DNA from: Clusia tigrina
Taxonomy: Eukaryota; Arthropoda; Insecta; Diptera; Clusiidae
Direction: 5' to 3'
NCBI GenBank assembly: GCA_920105625.2
Contig: OV050032.1
Coordinates: forward strand, 97,572,542 to 97,636,541
DNA length: 64,000 nucleotides
Shown piece after piece: positions 12,503 through 25,700 of this stretch; position 1 is the stretch's first letter, and each line of letters begins with the position of its first letter. The position numbers were made by a program, and so were the translations under genes. The notes beneath the pieces were generated by a model that saw only the letters and a program-made list of their open reading frames with translations, did no database searches and was not told the DNA's origin.

Positions 12503-15500
12503 AAAACTTCAAACGCCCCTAACTTCTTTACGGTACGTCCTACACCTATCAAAGTTTGCAACATTCAAATGCTTGTAACTTTTTACAGGAGCGTCATAAA
12601 ACCTTGAAAGTTTGTAACAATAAAGTACTTGAGCCTCTTGTCAATTTAAGTTATCTCTCAAAGCTATGCTACCCTTGAGTCCCAAATCAAACACTGATAA
12701 AACTTCAAACGCCCCTAGCTTCTTTACGGTACGTCCTACAGCTATCAAAGTTTGCAACATACAAATGCTTGTAACTTTTTACTGGAGCGTCATAAATCCT
12801 TGAAATTTTGTAACAATAAATTACTCGAGCCTGTTGTCAATTTAAGCCATCGCTCAAAACTATGCTACCCTAGAGTCCCAAATCAAACACTGATAAAACT
12901 TCAAATGGCCCTAATTTCTATACGGTACGTCCTACACCTATGAAAGTTTGCAACATACAAATGCTTGTAACTTTTTACTGGAGCGTCATAAAACCTTGAA
13001 ATTTTGTAACAATAAAGTACTCGAGCCTCTTGTCAATTTAAGCCATCGCTCAAAGCTATGCTACCCTAGAGTCCCAAATCAAACACTGATAAAACTTCAA
13101 ACGCCCCTAACTTCTATACGGTACGTCCTACACCTATCAAAGTTTGCAACATACAAATGCTTGTAACTTTTTACTGGAGCGTCATAAATCCTTGAAATTT
13201 TGTGACAATGAAGTACCCGAGCTTCTTGTCAATTTAAGCTATCGCTCAAAGCTAAGCTACCCTTGAGTCCCAAATCAAACACTGATAAAACCTCAAACGG
13301 CCCTAACTTCTTTACGGTACGTCCTAGACCTATCAAAGTTTGCAACATTCAAATGCTTGTAACTTTTTACAGGAGCGTCATAAAACCTTGAAATTTTGTA
13401 ACAATAAAGTACTCGAGCCTCTTGTCAATTTAAGCTATCGCTCAAAGCTATGCTCCCCTTGAGTCCCAAATCAAACACTGATAAAACTTCAAATGGCCCT
13501 AACTTCTATACGGTACGTCCTACATCTATCAAAGTTTGCAACATACAAATGCTTGTAACTTTTTACTGGAGCGTCATAAAACCTTGAAATTTTGAAACAA
13601 TGAAGTACCCGAGCCTCTTGTCAATTTAAGCCATCGCTCAAAGCTATGCTACCCTTGAGTCCCAAATCAAACACTGATAATACTTCAAACGCCCCTAACT
13701 TCTTTACGGTACGTCCTACATCTATCAAAGTTTGCAACATACAAATGCTTGTAACTTTTTACTGGAGCGTCATAAAACCTTGAAATTTTGTAACAATGAA
13801 GTACCCGAGCCTCTTGTCAATTTAAGCCATCGCTCAAAACTATGCTACCCTAGAGTCTCAAATCAAACTCTGATAAAGCTTCAAACGCCCCTAACTTCTA
13901 TACGGTACGTCCTACACCTATCAAAGTTTGCAATATACAAATGCTTGTAACTTTTTACTGGAGCGTCATAAAACCTTGAAATTTTGTGACAATGAAGTAC
14001 CCGAGCCTCTTGTCAATTTAAGCTATTGCTCAAAGCTATGCTACCCTAGAGTCCCAAATCAAACACTGATAAAACTTCAAACGCCCCTAACTTCTTCACG
14101 GTACGTCCTACACCTATCAAAGTTTGCAACATACAAATGCTTGTAACTTTTTACTGGAGCGTCATAAAACCTTGAAATTTTGTAACAATAAAGTACTCGA
14201 GCCTCTTGTCAATTTAAGCCATCGCTCAAAGCTATGCTACCCTAGAGTCCCAAATCAAACACTGATAAAACTTCAAACGCCCCTAACTTCTTTACGGTAC
14301 GTCCTACACCTATCAAAGTTTGCAACATACAAATGCTTGTAACTTTTTACTGGAGCGTCATAAATCCTTCAAATTTTGTAACAATAAAGTACTCGAGCCT
14401 GTTGTCAATTTAAGCCATCGCTCAAAACTATGCTACCCTAGAGTCCCAAATCAAACACTGATAAAACTTCAAATGGCCCTAATTTCTTTACGGTACGTCC
14501 TACACCTATGAAAGTTTGCAACATACAAATGCTTGTAACTTTTTACTGGAGCGTCATAAAACCTTGAAATTTTGTAACAATGAAGTAAACGAGCCTCTTG
14601 TCAATTTAAGCCATCGCTCAAAACTATGCTACCCTTGTGTCCCAAATCAAACACTGATAAAACTTCAAACGCCCCTAACTTCTTTACGGTACGTCCTAGA
14701 CCTATCAAAGTTTGCAACATTCAAATGCTTGTAACTTTTTACAGGAGCGTCATAAAACCTTGAAATTTTGTAACAATAAAGTACTCGAGCCTCTTGTCAA
14801 TTTAAGCTATCGCTCAAAGCTATGCTACCCTTGAGTCCCAAATCAAACACTGATAAAACTTCAAATAGCCCTAACTTCTATACGGTACGTCCTACACCTA
14901 TCAAAGTTTGCAACATACAAATGCTTGTAACTTTTTACTGGAGCGTCATAAAACCTTGAAATTTTGTAACAATGAAGTACCCCAGCCTCTTGTCAATTTA
15001 AGCCATCGCTCAAAGCTATGCTACCCTTGAGTCCCAAATCAAACACTGATAAAACTTCAAACGCCCCTAACTTCTTTACGGTACGTCCTACACCTATCAA
15101 AGTTTGCAACATACAAATGCTTGTAACTTTTTACTGGAGCGTCATAAAACCTTGAAATTTTGTAACAATGAAGTACCCGAGCCTCTTGTCAATTTAAGCC
15201 ATCGCTCAAAACTATGCTACCCTAGATTCCCAAATCAAACACTGATAAAACTTCAAACGCCCCTAACTTCTATACGGTACGTCCTACACCTATCAAAGTT
15301 TGCAATATACAAATGCTTGTAACTTTTTACTGGAGTGTCATAAAACCTTGAAATTTTGTGACAATGAAGTACCCGAGCCTCTTGTCAATTTAAGCTATCG
15401 CTCAAAACTATGCTACGCTAGAGTCCCAAATCAAACACTGATTAAACTTCAAACGCGCCGAACTTCTTTACGGTACGTCCTACAGCTATCAAAGTTTGCA

Positions 15501-16475
15501 ACATACAAATGCTTGTAACTTTTTACTGGAGCGTCATAGATCCTTGAAATTTTGTAACAATAAAGTACTCGAGCCTGTTGTCAATTTAAGCCATCGCTCA
15601 AAACTATGCTACCCTAGAGTCCCAAATCAAACACTGATAAAACTTCAAATGGCCCTAATTTCTTTACGGTACGTCCTACACCTATGAAAGTTTGCAACTT
15701 ACAAATGCTTGTAACTTTTTTCTGGAGCGTCATAAAACCTTGAAATTTTGTAACAATAAAGTACTCGAGCCTGTTGCCAATTTAAGCCATCGCTCAAAAC
15801 TATGCTACCCTTGAGTCCCAAATCAAACACTGATAAAACTTCAAACGCCCCTAACTTCTATACGGTACGTCCTACACCTATCAAAGTTTGCAACATACAA
15901 ATGCTTGTAACTTTTTACTAAAGCGTCATAAAACAGTGAAATTTTGTAACAATGAAGTGATCGAGCCTCTTGTCAATTTAAGCCATCTCGCAAAGCTATG
16001 CTATCCTTGAGTCCCAAATCAAACACTGATAAAACTTCAAAAGCCCCTAACTTCTTTACGGTACGTCCTACACCTATCAAAGTTTGCAACATACAAATGC
16101 TTGTAACTTTTTACTGGAGCGTCAAAAAACCTTGAAATTTTGTAACAATGAAGTACTCGAGCCTCTTGTCAATTTACGCCATCGCTCAAAGCTATGCTAC
16201 CCTAGAGTCCCAAATCAAACACTGATAAAACTTCAAACGCCCCTAACTTCTATACGGTACGTCCTACACCTATCAAAGTTTGCAACATTCAAATGCTTGT
16301 AACTTTTTACAGGAGCGTCATAAAACCTTGAAATTTTGTGACAATGAAGTACCCGAGCTTCTTGTCAATTTAAGCTATCGCTCAAAGCTAAGCTACCCTT
16401 GAGTCCCAAATCAAACACTGATAAAACTTCAAACGCCCCTAACTTCTTTACGGTACGTCCTAGACCTATCAAAGT

Positions 16476-16670
16476 TTGCAACATTCAAATGCTTGTAACT
16501 TTTTACAGGAGCGTCATAAAACCTTGAAATTTTGTAACAATGAAGTACCCGAGCCTCTTGTCAATTTAAGCCATCGCTCAAAACTATGCTACCCTAGAGT
16601 CCCAAATCAAACACTGATAAAACTTCAAACGCCCCTAACTTCTATACGGTACGTCCTACACCTTCAAAGT
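16476..16670 (+). repeat. Junction monomer of the 5501-bp tandem duplication (195 bp)
   Basis: The first 34 bases match the 'cattc/cagg' monomer that also starts at 21977. From 'aatgaagtacccgag' onward it matches the monomer at 10975, including the 1-bp deletion at its end ('caccttcaaag'). The crossover lies between 16507 and 16542. Confidence 0.88.
16660..16668 (+). other. 1-bp deletion ('caccttcaaag'), copy 4
   Basis: This is the same deletion, 5501 bp after copy 2, inside the junction monomer of the tandem duplication. Confidence 0.88.
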
Positions 16671-17442
16671 TTGCAATATACAAATGCTTGTAACTTTTTA
16701 CTGGAGCGTCATAAAACCTTGAAATTTTCTGACAATGAAGTACCCGAGCCTCTTGTCAATTTAAGCTATCGCTCAAAACTATGCTACGCTAGAGTCCCAA
16801 ATCAAACACTGATAAAACTTCAAACGCGCCGAACTTCTTTACGGTACGTCCTACAGCTATCAAAGTTTGCAATATACAAATGCTTGTAACTTTTTACTGG
16901 AGCGTCATAAAACCTTGAAATTTTGTAACAATGAAGTACCCGAGCCTCTTGTCAATTTAAGCCATCGCTCAAAACTATGCTACCCTAGAGTCCCAAATCA
17001 AACACTGATAAAGCTTCAAACGCCCCTAACTTCTTTACGGTACGTCCTACACCTATCAAAGTTTGCAACATACAAATGCTTGTAACTTTTTACTGGAGCG
17101 TCATAAAACCTTGAAATTTTGTAACAATGAAGTACCCGAGCCTCTTGTCAATTTAAGCCATCGCTCAAAGCTATGCTACCCTTGAGTCCCAAATCAAACA
17201 CTGATAAAACTTCAAACGCCCCTAACTTCTTTACGGTACGTCCTACACCTATCAAAGTTTGCAACATACAAATGCTTGTAACTTTTTACTGGAGCGTCAT
17301 AAAACCTTGAAATTTTGTAACAATGAAGTACCCGAGCCTCTTGTCAATTTAAGCCATCGCTCAAAACTATGCTACCCTAGAGTCCCAAATCAAACACTGA
17401 TAAAACTTCAAACGCCCCTAACTTCTATACGGTACGTCCTAC

Positions 17443-17451
17443 ACCTTCAAA
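17443..17451 (+). other. 1-bp deletion ('caccttcaaag'), copy 5
   Basis: This is the same deletion, 5501 bp after copy 3. Confidence 0.88.
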
Positions 17452-17988
17452 GTTTGCAATATACAAATGCTTGTAACTTTTTACTGGAGCGTCATAAAAC
17501 CTTGAAATTTTCTGACAATGAAGTACCCGAGCCTCTTGTCAATTTAAGCTATCGCTCAAAACTATGCTACGCTAGAGTCCCAAATCAAACACTGATAAAA
17601 CTTCAAACGCGCCGAACTTCTTTACGGTACGTCCTACAGCTATCAAAGTTTGCAATATACAAATGCTTGTAACTTTTTACTGGAGCGTCATAAATCCTTG
17701 AAATTTTGTAACAATAAAGTACTCGAGAATGTTGTCAATTTAAGCCATCGCTCAAAACTATGCTACCCTAGAGTCCCAAATCAAACACTGATAAAACTTC
17801 AAATGGCCCTCATTTCTTTACGGTACGTCCTACACCTATGAAAGTTTGCAACATACAAATGCTTGTAACTTTTTACTGGAGCGTCATAAAACCTTGAAAT
17901 TTTGTAACAATAAAGTACTCGAGCCTCTTGTCAATTTAAGCCATCGCTCAAAGCTATGCTACCCTAGAGTCCCAAATCAAACACTGAT

Positions 17989-18003
17989 TACTTTAAACGC
18001 GAT
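17989..18003 (+). other. 15-bp insertion, copy 3
   Basis: This is identical to the two upstream insertions, 5501 bp from the second, and was copied with the 28-monomer tandem duplication. Confidence 0.9.
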
Positions 18004-21000
18004 AAAACTTCAAACGCCCCTAACTTCTTTACGGTACGTCCTACACCTATCAAAGTTTGCAACATTCAAATGCTTGTAACTTTTTACAGGAGCGTCATAA
18101 AACCTTGAAAGTTTGTAACAATAAAGTACTTGAGCCTCTTGTCAATTTAAGTTATCTCTCAAAGCTATGCTACCCTTGAGTCCCAAATCAAACACTGATA
18201 AAACTTCAAACGCCCCTAGCTTCTTTACGGTACGTCCTACAGCTATCAAAGTTTGCAACATACAAATGCTTGTAACTTTTTACTGGAGCGTCATAAATCC
18301 TTGAAATTTTGTAACAATAAATTACTCGAGCCTGTTGTCAATTTAAGCCATCGCTCAAAACTATGCTACCCTAGAGTCCCAAATCAAACACTGATAAAAC
18401 TTCAAATGGCCCTAATTTCTATACGGTACGTCCTACACCTATGAAAGTTTGCAACATACAAATGCTTGTAACTTTTTACTGGAGCGTCATAAAACCTTGA
18501 AATTTTGTAACAATAAAGTACTCGAGCCTCTTGTCAATTTAAGCCATCGCTCAAAGCTATGCTACCCTAGAGTCCCAAATCAAACACTGATAAAACTTCA
18601 AACGCCCCTAACTTCTATACGGTACGTCCTACACCTATCAAAGTTTGCAACATACAAATGCTTGTAACTTTTTACTGGAGCGTCATAAATCCTTGAAATT
18701 TTGTGACAATGAAGTACCCGAGCTTCTTGTCAATTTAAGCTATCGCTCAAAGCTAAGCTACCCTTGAGTCCCAAATCAAACACTGATAAAACCTCAAACG
18801 GCCCTAACTTCTTTACGGTACGTCCTAGACCTATCAAAGTTTGCAACATTCAAATGCTTGTAACTTTTTACAGGAGCGTCATAAAACCTTGAAATTTTGT
18901 AACAATAAAGTACTCGAGCCTCTTGTCAATTTAAGCTATCGCTCAAAGCTATGCTCCCCTTGAGTCCCAAATCAAACACTGATAAAACTTCAAATGGCCC
19001 CAACTTCTATACGGTACGTCCTACACCTATCAAAGTTTGCAACATACAAATGCTTGTAAGTTTTTACTGGAGCGTCATAAAACCTTGAAATTTTGAAACA
19101 ATGAAGTACCCGAGCCTCTTGTCAATTTAAGCCATCGCTCAAAGCTATGCTACCCTTGAGTCCCAAATCAAACACTGATAATACTTCAAACGCCCCTAAC
19201 TTCTTTACGGTACGTCCTACATCTATCAAAGTTTGCAACATACAAATGCTTGTAACTTTTTACTGGAGCGTCATAAAACCTTGAAATTTTGTAACAATGA
19301 AGTACCCGAGCCTCTTGTCAATTTAAGCCATCGCTCAAAACTATGCTACCCTAGAGTCCCAAATCAAACACTGATAAAGCTTCAAACGCCCCTAACTTCT
19401 ATACGGTACGTCCTACACCTATCAAAGTTTGCAATATACAAATGCTTGTAACTTTTTACTGGAGCGTCATAAAACCTTGAAATTTTGTGACAATGAAGTA
19501 CCCGAGCCTCTTGTCAATTTAAGCTATTGCTCAAAGCTATGCTACCCTAGAGTCCCAAATCAAACACTGATAAAACTTCAAACGCCCCTAACTTCTTTAC
19601 GGTACGTCCTACACCTATCAAAGTTTGCAACATACAAATGCTTGTAACTTTTTACTGGAGCGTCATAAAACCTTGAAATTTTGTAACAATAAAGTACTCG
19701 AGCCTCTTGTCAATTTAAGCCATCGCTCAAAGCTATGCTACCCTAGAGTCCCAAATCAAACACTGATAAAACTTCAAACGCCCCTAACTTCTTTACGGTA
19801 CGTCCTACACCTATCAAAGTTTGCAACATACAAATGCTTGTAACTTTTTACTGGAGCGTCATAAATCCTTCAAATTTTGTAACAATAAAGTACTCGAGCC
19901 TGTTGTCAATTTAAGCCATCGCTCAAAACTATGCTACCCTAGAGTCCCAAATCAAACACTGATAAAACTTCAAATGGCCCTAATTTCTTTACGGTACGTC
20001 CTACACCTATGAAAGTTTGCAACATACAAATGCTTGTAACTTTTTACTGGAGCGTCATAAAACCTTGAAATTTTGTAACAATGAAGTAAACGAGCCTCTT
20101 GTCAATTTAAGCCATCGCTCAAAACTATGCTACCCTTGTGTCCCAAATCAAACACTGATAAAACTTCAAACGCCCCTAACTTCTTTACGGTACGTCCTAG
20201 ACCTATCAAAGTTTGCAACATTCAAATGCTTGTAACTTTTTACAGGAGCGTCATAAAACCTTGAAATTTTGTAACAATAAAGTACTCGAGCCTCTTGTCA
20301 ATTTAAGCTATCGCTCAAAGCTATGCTACCCTTGAGTCCCAAATCAAACACTGATAAAACTTCAAATAGCCCTAACTTCTATACGGTACGTCCTACACCT
20401 ATCAAAGTTTGCAACATACAAATGCTTGTAACTTTTTACTGGAGCGTCATAAAACCTTGAAATTTTGTAACAATGAAGTACCCCAGCCTCTTGTCAATTT
20501 AAGCCATCGCTCAAAGCTATGCTACCCTTGAGTCCCAAATCAAACACTGATAAAACTTCAAACGCCCCTAACTTCTTTACGGTACGTCCTACACCTATCA
20601 AAGTTTGCAACATACAAATGCTTGTAACTTTTTACTGGAGCGTCATAAAACCTTGAAATTTTGTAACAATGAAGTACCCGAGCCTCTTGTCAATTTAAGC
20701 CATCGCTCAAAACTATGCTACCCTAGATTCCCAAATCAAACACTGATAAAACTTCAAACGCCCCTAACTTCTATACGGTACGTCCTACACCTATCAAAGT
20801 TTGCAATATACAAATGCTTGTAACTTTTTACTGGAGTGTCATAAAACCTTGAAATTTTGTGACAATGAAGTACCCGAGCCTCTTGTCAATTTAAGCTATC
20901 GCTCAAAACTATGCTACGCTAGAGTCCCAAATCAAACACTGATTAAACTTCAAACGCGCCGAACTTCTTTACGGTACGTCCTACAGCTATCAAAGTTTGC

Positions 21001-22760
21001 AACATACAAATGCTTGTAACTTTTTACTGGAGCGTCATAGATCCTTGAAATTTTGTAACAATAAAGTACTCGAGCCTGTTGTCAATTTAAGCCATCGCTC
21101 AAAACTATGCTACCCTAGAGTCCCAAATCAAACACTGATAAAACTTCAAATGGCCCTAATTTCTTTACGGTACGTCCTACACCTATGAAAGTTTGCAACT
21201 TACAAATGCTTGTAACTTTTTTCTGGAGCGTCATAAAACCTTGAAATTTTGTAACAATAAAGTACTCGAGCCTGTTGCCAATTTAAGCCATCGCTCAAAA
21301 CTATGCTACCCTTGAGTCCCAAATCAAACACTGATAAAACTTCAAACGCCCCTAACTTCTATACGGTACGTCCTACACCTATCAAAGTTTGCAACATACA
21401 AATGCTTGTAACTTTTTACTAAAGCGTCATAAAACAGTGAAATTTTGTAACAATGAAGTGATCGAGCCTCTTGTCAATTTAAGCCATCTCGCAAAGCTAT
21501 GCTATCCTTGAGTCCCAAATCAAACACTGATAAAACTTCAAAAGCCCCTAACTTCTTTACGGTACGTCCTACACCTATCAAAGTTTGCAACATACAAATG
21601 CTTGTAACTTTTTACTGGAGCGTCAAAAAACCTTGAAATTTTGTAACAATGAAGTACTCGAGCCTCTTGTCAATTTAAGCCATCGCTCAAAGCTATGCTA
21701 CCCTAGAGTCCCAAATCAAACACTGATAAAACTTCAAACGCCCCTAACTTCTATACGGTACGTCCTACACCTATCAAAGTTTGCAACATTCAAATGCTTG
21801 TAACTTTTTACAGGAGCGTCATAAAACCTTGAAATTTTGTGACAATGAAGTACCCGAGCTTCTTGTCAATTTAAGCTATCGCTCAAAGCTAAGCTACCCT
21901 TGAGTCCCAAATCAAACACTGATAAAACTTCAAACGCCCCTAACTTCTTTACGGTACGTCCTAGACCTATCAAAGTTTGCAACATTCAAATGCTTGTAAC
22001 TTTTTACAGGAGCGTCATAAAACCTTGAAATTTTGTAACAATAAAGTACTCGAGCCTCTTGTCAATTTAAGCTATCGCTCAAAGCTATGCTACCCTTGAG
22101 TCCCAAATCAAACACTGATAAAACTTCAAATGGCCCTAACTTCTATACGGTACGTCCTACACCTATCAAAGTTTGCAACATACAAATGCTTGTAACTTTT
22201 TACTGGGGCGTCATAAAACCTGGAAATTTTGTAACAATGAAGTACCCGAGCCTCTTGTCAATTTAAGCCATCGCTCAAAGCTATGCTACCCTTGAGTCCC
22301 AAATCAAACACTGATAAAACTTCAAACGCCCCTAACTTCTTTACGGTACCTCCTACACCTATCAAAGTTTGCAACATACAAATGCTTGTAACTTTTTACT
22401 GGAGCGTCATAAAACCTTGAAATTTTGTAACAATGAAGTACCCGAGCCTCTTGTCAATTTAAGCCATCGCTCAAAGCTATGCTACCCTAGAGTCCCAAAT
22501 CAAACACTGATAAAACTTCAAACGTCCCTAAGTTCTTTACGGTACGTCCTACACCTATTAAAGTTTGCAACATTCAAATGCTTGTAACTTTTTACAGGAG
22601 CGTCATAAAACCTTGAAAGTTTGTAACAATAAAGTACCCGAGCCTCTTGTCAATTTAAGTTATCGCTCAAAGCTATGCTACCCTTGAGTCCCAAATCAAA
22701 CACTGATAAAACTTCAAACGCCCCTAACTTCTTTACGGTACGTCCTACACCTATCAAAGT

Positions 22761-25700
22761 TTGCAACATACAAATGCTTGTAACTTTTTACTGGAGCGTC
22801 ATAAATCCTTGAAATTTTGTAACAATAAAGTACTCGAGCCTGTTGTCAATTTAAGCCATCGCTCAAAACTATGCTACCCTAGAGTCCCAAATCAAACACT
22901 GATAAAACTTCAAATGGCCCTAATTTCTTTACGGTACGTCCTACACCTATGAAAGTTTGCAACATACAAATGCTTGTAACTTTTTACTGGAGCGTCATAA
23001 AACCTTGAAATTTTGTAACAATAAAGTACTCGAGCCTCTTGTCAATTTAAGCAATCGCTCAAAGCTATGCTACCCTAGAGTCCGAAATCAAACACTGATA
23101 AAACTTCAAACGCCCCTAACTTCTTTAGGGTACGTCCTACACCTATCAAAGTTTGCAACATTCAAATGCTTGTAACTTTTTACAGGAGCGTCATAAAACC
23201 TTGAAAGTTTGTAACAATAAAGTACCCGAGCCTCTTGTCAATTTAAGTTATCGCTCAAAGCTATTCTACCCTAGAGTCCCAAATCAAACACTGATAAAAC
23301 TTCAAACGCCCCTAACTTCTTTACGGTACGTCCTACACATATCAAAGTTTGCAACATTCAAATGCTTGTAACTTTTTACAGGAGCGTCATAAAACCTTGA
23401 AATTTTGTAACAATAAAGTACTCGAGCCTCTTGTCAATTTAAGCTATCGCTCAAAGCTATGCTACCCTTGAGTCCGAAATCAAATACTGATAAAACTTCA
23501 AATGGTCCTAACTTCTATACGGTACGTCCTACACCTATCAAAGTTGGCAACATACAAATGCTTGTAACTTTTTACTGGAGCGTCATAAAACCTTGAAATT
23601 TTGTAACAATAAAGTACCCGAGCCTCTTGTCAATTTAAGCTATCGCTCAAAGCTATGCTACCCTTGAGTCCCAAATCAAACACTGATAAAACTTCAAACG
23701 CCCCTAACTTCTATACGGTACGTCCTACACCTATCAAAGTTTGCAACATACAAATGCTTGTAACTTTTTACTAAAGCGTCATAAAACAGTGAAATTTTGT
23801 AACAATGAAGTGCTCGAGCCTCTTGTCAATTTAAGCCATCTCTCAAAGCTATGCTATCCTTGAGTCCCAAATCAAACACTGATAAAACTTCAAACGCCCC
23901 TAACTTCTTTACGGTACGTCCTACACCTATCAAAGTTTGCAACATACAAATGCTTGTAACTTTTTACTGGAGCGTCAAAAAACCTTGAAATTTTGTAACA
24001 ATGAAGTACCCGAGCCTCTTGTCAATTTAAGCCATCGCTCAAAACTATGCTACCCTAGAGTCCCAAATCAAACACTGATAAAACTTCAAACGCCCCTAAC
24101 TTCTATACGGTACGTCCTGCACCTATCAATGTTTGCAACATTCAAATGCTTGTAACTTTTTACTAAAGCGTCATAAAACCTTGAAATTTTGTGACAATGA
24201 AGTACCCGAGCTTCTTGTCAATTTAAGCTATCGCTCAAAGCTAAGCTACCCTTGAGTCCCAAATCAAACACTGATAAAACTTCAAACGCCCCTAACTTCT
24301 TTACGGTACGTCCTAGACCTATCAAAGTTTGCAACATTCAAATGCTTGTAACTTTTTACAGGAGCGTCATAAAACCTTGAAATTTTGTAACAATAAAGTA
24401 CTCGAGCCTCTTGTCAATTTAAGCTATCGCTCAAAGCTATGCTACCCTTGAGTCCCAAATCAAACACTGATAAAACTTCAAATGGCCCTAACTTCTATAC
24501 GGTACGTCCTACACCTATCAAAGTTTGCAACATACAAATGCTTGTAACTTTTTACTGGAGCGTCATAAACCCTTGAAATTTTGTAACAATGAAGTACCCG
24601 AGCCTCTTGTCAATTTAAGCCATCGCTCAAAGCTATGCTACCCTTGAGACCCAAATCAAACACTGATAAAACTTCAAACGCCCCTAACTTCTTTACGGTA
24701 CGTCCTACACCTATCAAAGTTTGCAACATACAAATGCTTGTAACTTTTTACTGGAGCGTCATAAAACCTTGAAATTTTGTAACAATGAAGTACCCGAGCC
24801 TCTTGTCAATTTAAGCCATCGCTCAAAGCTATGCTACCCTAGAGTCCCAAATCAAACACTGATAAAACTTCAAACGTCCCTAACTTCTTTACGGTACGTC
24901 CTACACCTATCAAAGTTTGCAACATTCAAATGCTTGTAACTTTTTACAGGAGCGTCATAAAACCTTGAAAGTTTGTAACAATAAAGTACCCGAGCCTCTT
25001 GTCAATTTAAGTTATCGCTCAAAGCTATGCTACCCTTGAGTCCCAAATCAAACACTGATAAAACTTCAAACGCCCCTAACTTCTATACGGTACGTCCTAC
25101 ACCTATCAAAGTTTGCAACATACAAATGCTTGTAACTTTTTACAAAAGCGTCATAAAACAGTGACATTTTGTAACAATGAAGTGCTCGAGCCTCTTGTCA
25201 ATTTAAGCCATCTCGCAAAGCTATGCTATCCTTGAGTCCCAAATCAAACACTGATAAAACTTCAAACGCCACTAACTTCTTTACGGTACGTCCTACACCT
25301 ATCAAAGTTTGCAACATACAAATGCTTGTAACTTTTTACTGGAGCGTCAAAAAACCTTGAAATTTTGTAACAATGAAGTACCCGAGCCTCTTGTCAATTT
25401 AAGCCATCGCTCAAAACTATGCTACCCTAGAGTCCCAAATCAAACACTGATAAAACTTCAAACGCCCCTAACTTCTATACGGTACGTCCTACACCTATCA
25501 AAGTTTGCAACATTCAAATGCTTGTAACTTTTTACTAAAGCGTCATAAAACCTTGAAATTTTGTGACAATGAAGTACCCGAGCTTCTTGTCAATTTAAGC
25601 TATCGCTCAAAGCTAAGCTACCCTTGAGTCCCAAATCAAACACTGATAAAACTTCAAACGCCCATAACTTCTTTACGGTACGTCCTAGACCTATCAAAGT

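Larger units (their letters stand above)
11562..13927 (+). repeat. 15-monomer-spaced duplicated block, copy 2
   Basis: This is the partner of 8609-10974, and the block recurs a third time at 17063-19428 inside the 5501-bp tandem duplication. At three sites the third copy resembles the first more than this one: 'gtaagttttt' is shared near 10603 and 19058 but reads 'gtaactttt' near 13556, and 'cacctatc' near 10568 and 19024 reads 'catctatc' at 13522. This copy therefore changed after the later duplication. Confidence 0.88.
11007..16507 (+). repeat. 28-monomer (5501 bp) tandem duplication, unit 1
   Basis: This unit and the next are adjacent and almost identical, with a constant offset of 5501 bp held over all 28 monomers, including one 15-bp insertion and two 1-bp deletions. 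By eye I found nine differences: sites near 11527, 11744, 13499, 13524, 13558, 13857, 13867, 14096 and 16177. That is roughly 99.8% identity. The breakpoint lies between unit 'cagg' at 16506-16509 and 'aatgaag' at 16539, a 33-bp interval where the parental monomers do not differ, so its exact place cannot be fixed. An unequal crossover between homologous monomers explains this simply. Confidence 0.92.
1..22007. repeat. Left higher-order domain of the array
   Basis: This domain is marked by monomers with 'gctacgctagag' and 'aacgcgccgaac' (unit starts 967, 5278, 9000, 11170, 11953, 15300, 16671, 17454, 20801). In several places these are followed by a monomer with 'gagaatgttg' (1163, 5474, 9196, 12149, 17650). 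All three 15-bp insertions and all seven 1-bp deletions are here. Blocks repeat at 18, 22, 19 and 15 monomers, and then as a 28-monomer tandem duplication. The right limit is drawn at the end of that duplication; the transition may be a zone and not a point. Confidence 0.75.
16508..22008 (+). repeat. 28-monomer (5501 bp) tandem duplication, unit 2
   Basis: This is the downstream unit of the pair. It starts within the chimeric monomer at 16476, whose first part continues the 'cattc...cagg' monomer of unit 1's end and whose remainder copies the monomer at 10975. Past about 22.0 kb the left-domain pattern stops. Confidence 0.92.

Noticed and set aside
15986..15996. 'atctcgcaaag' in place of 'atcgctcaaag' as a small inversion or transposition
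   Set aside because: It can be reached by two single-base steps through the common right-domain variant 'atctctcaaag', so no rearrangement is needed. It recurs near 21487, 25211 and 35193 by block copying.
8805..17672. Longer 137-codon open frames (8805, 10975, 11758, 16476, 17259)
   Set aside because: They arise only because the 1-bp deletion 'caccttcaaag' joins the chance frame of one monomer to that of the next. All five are copies of one deletion event.
22345..22350. 'ggtacc' here as an early copy of the six-monomer marker
   Set aside because: This monomer has 'aacgcccc' and 'cttctttac', whereas the four later 'ggtacc' monomers have 'aatggtcccaac'. It is most likely an independent single-base change.
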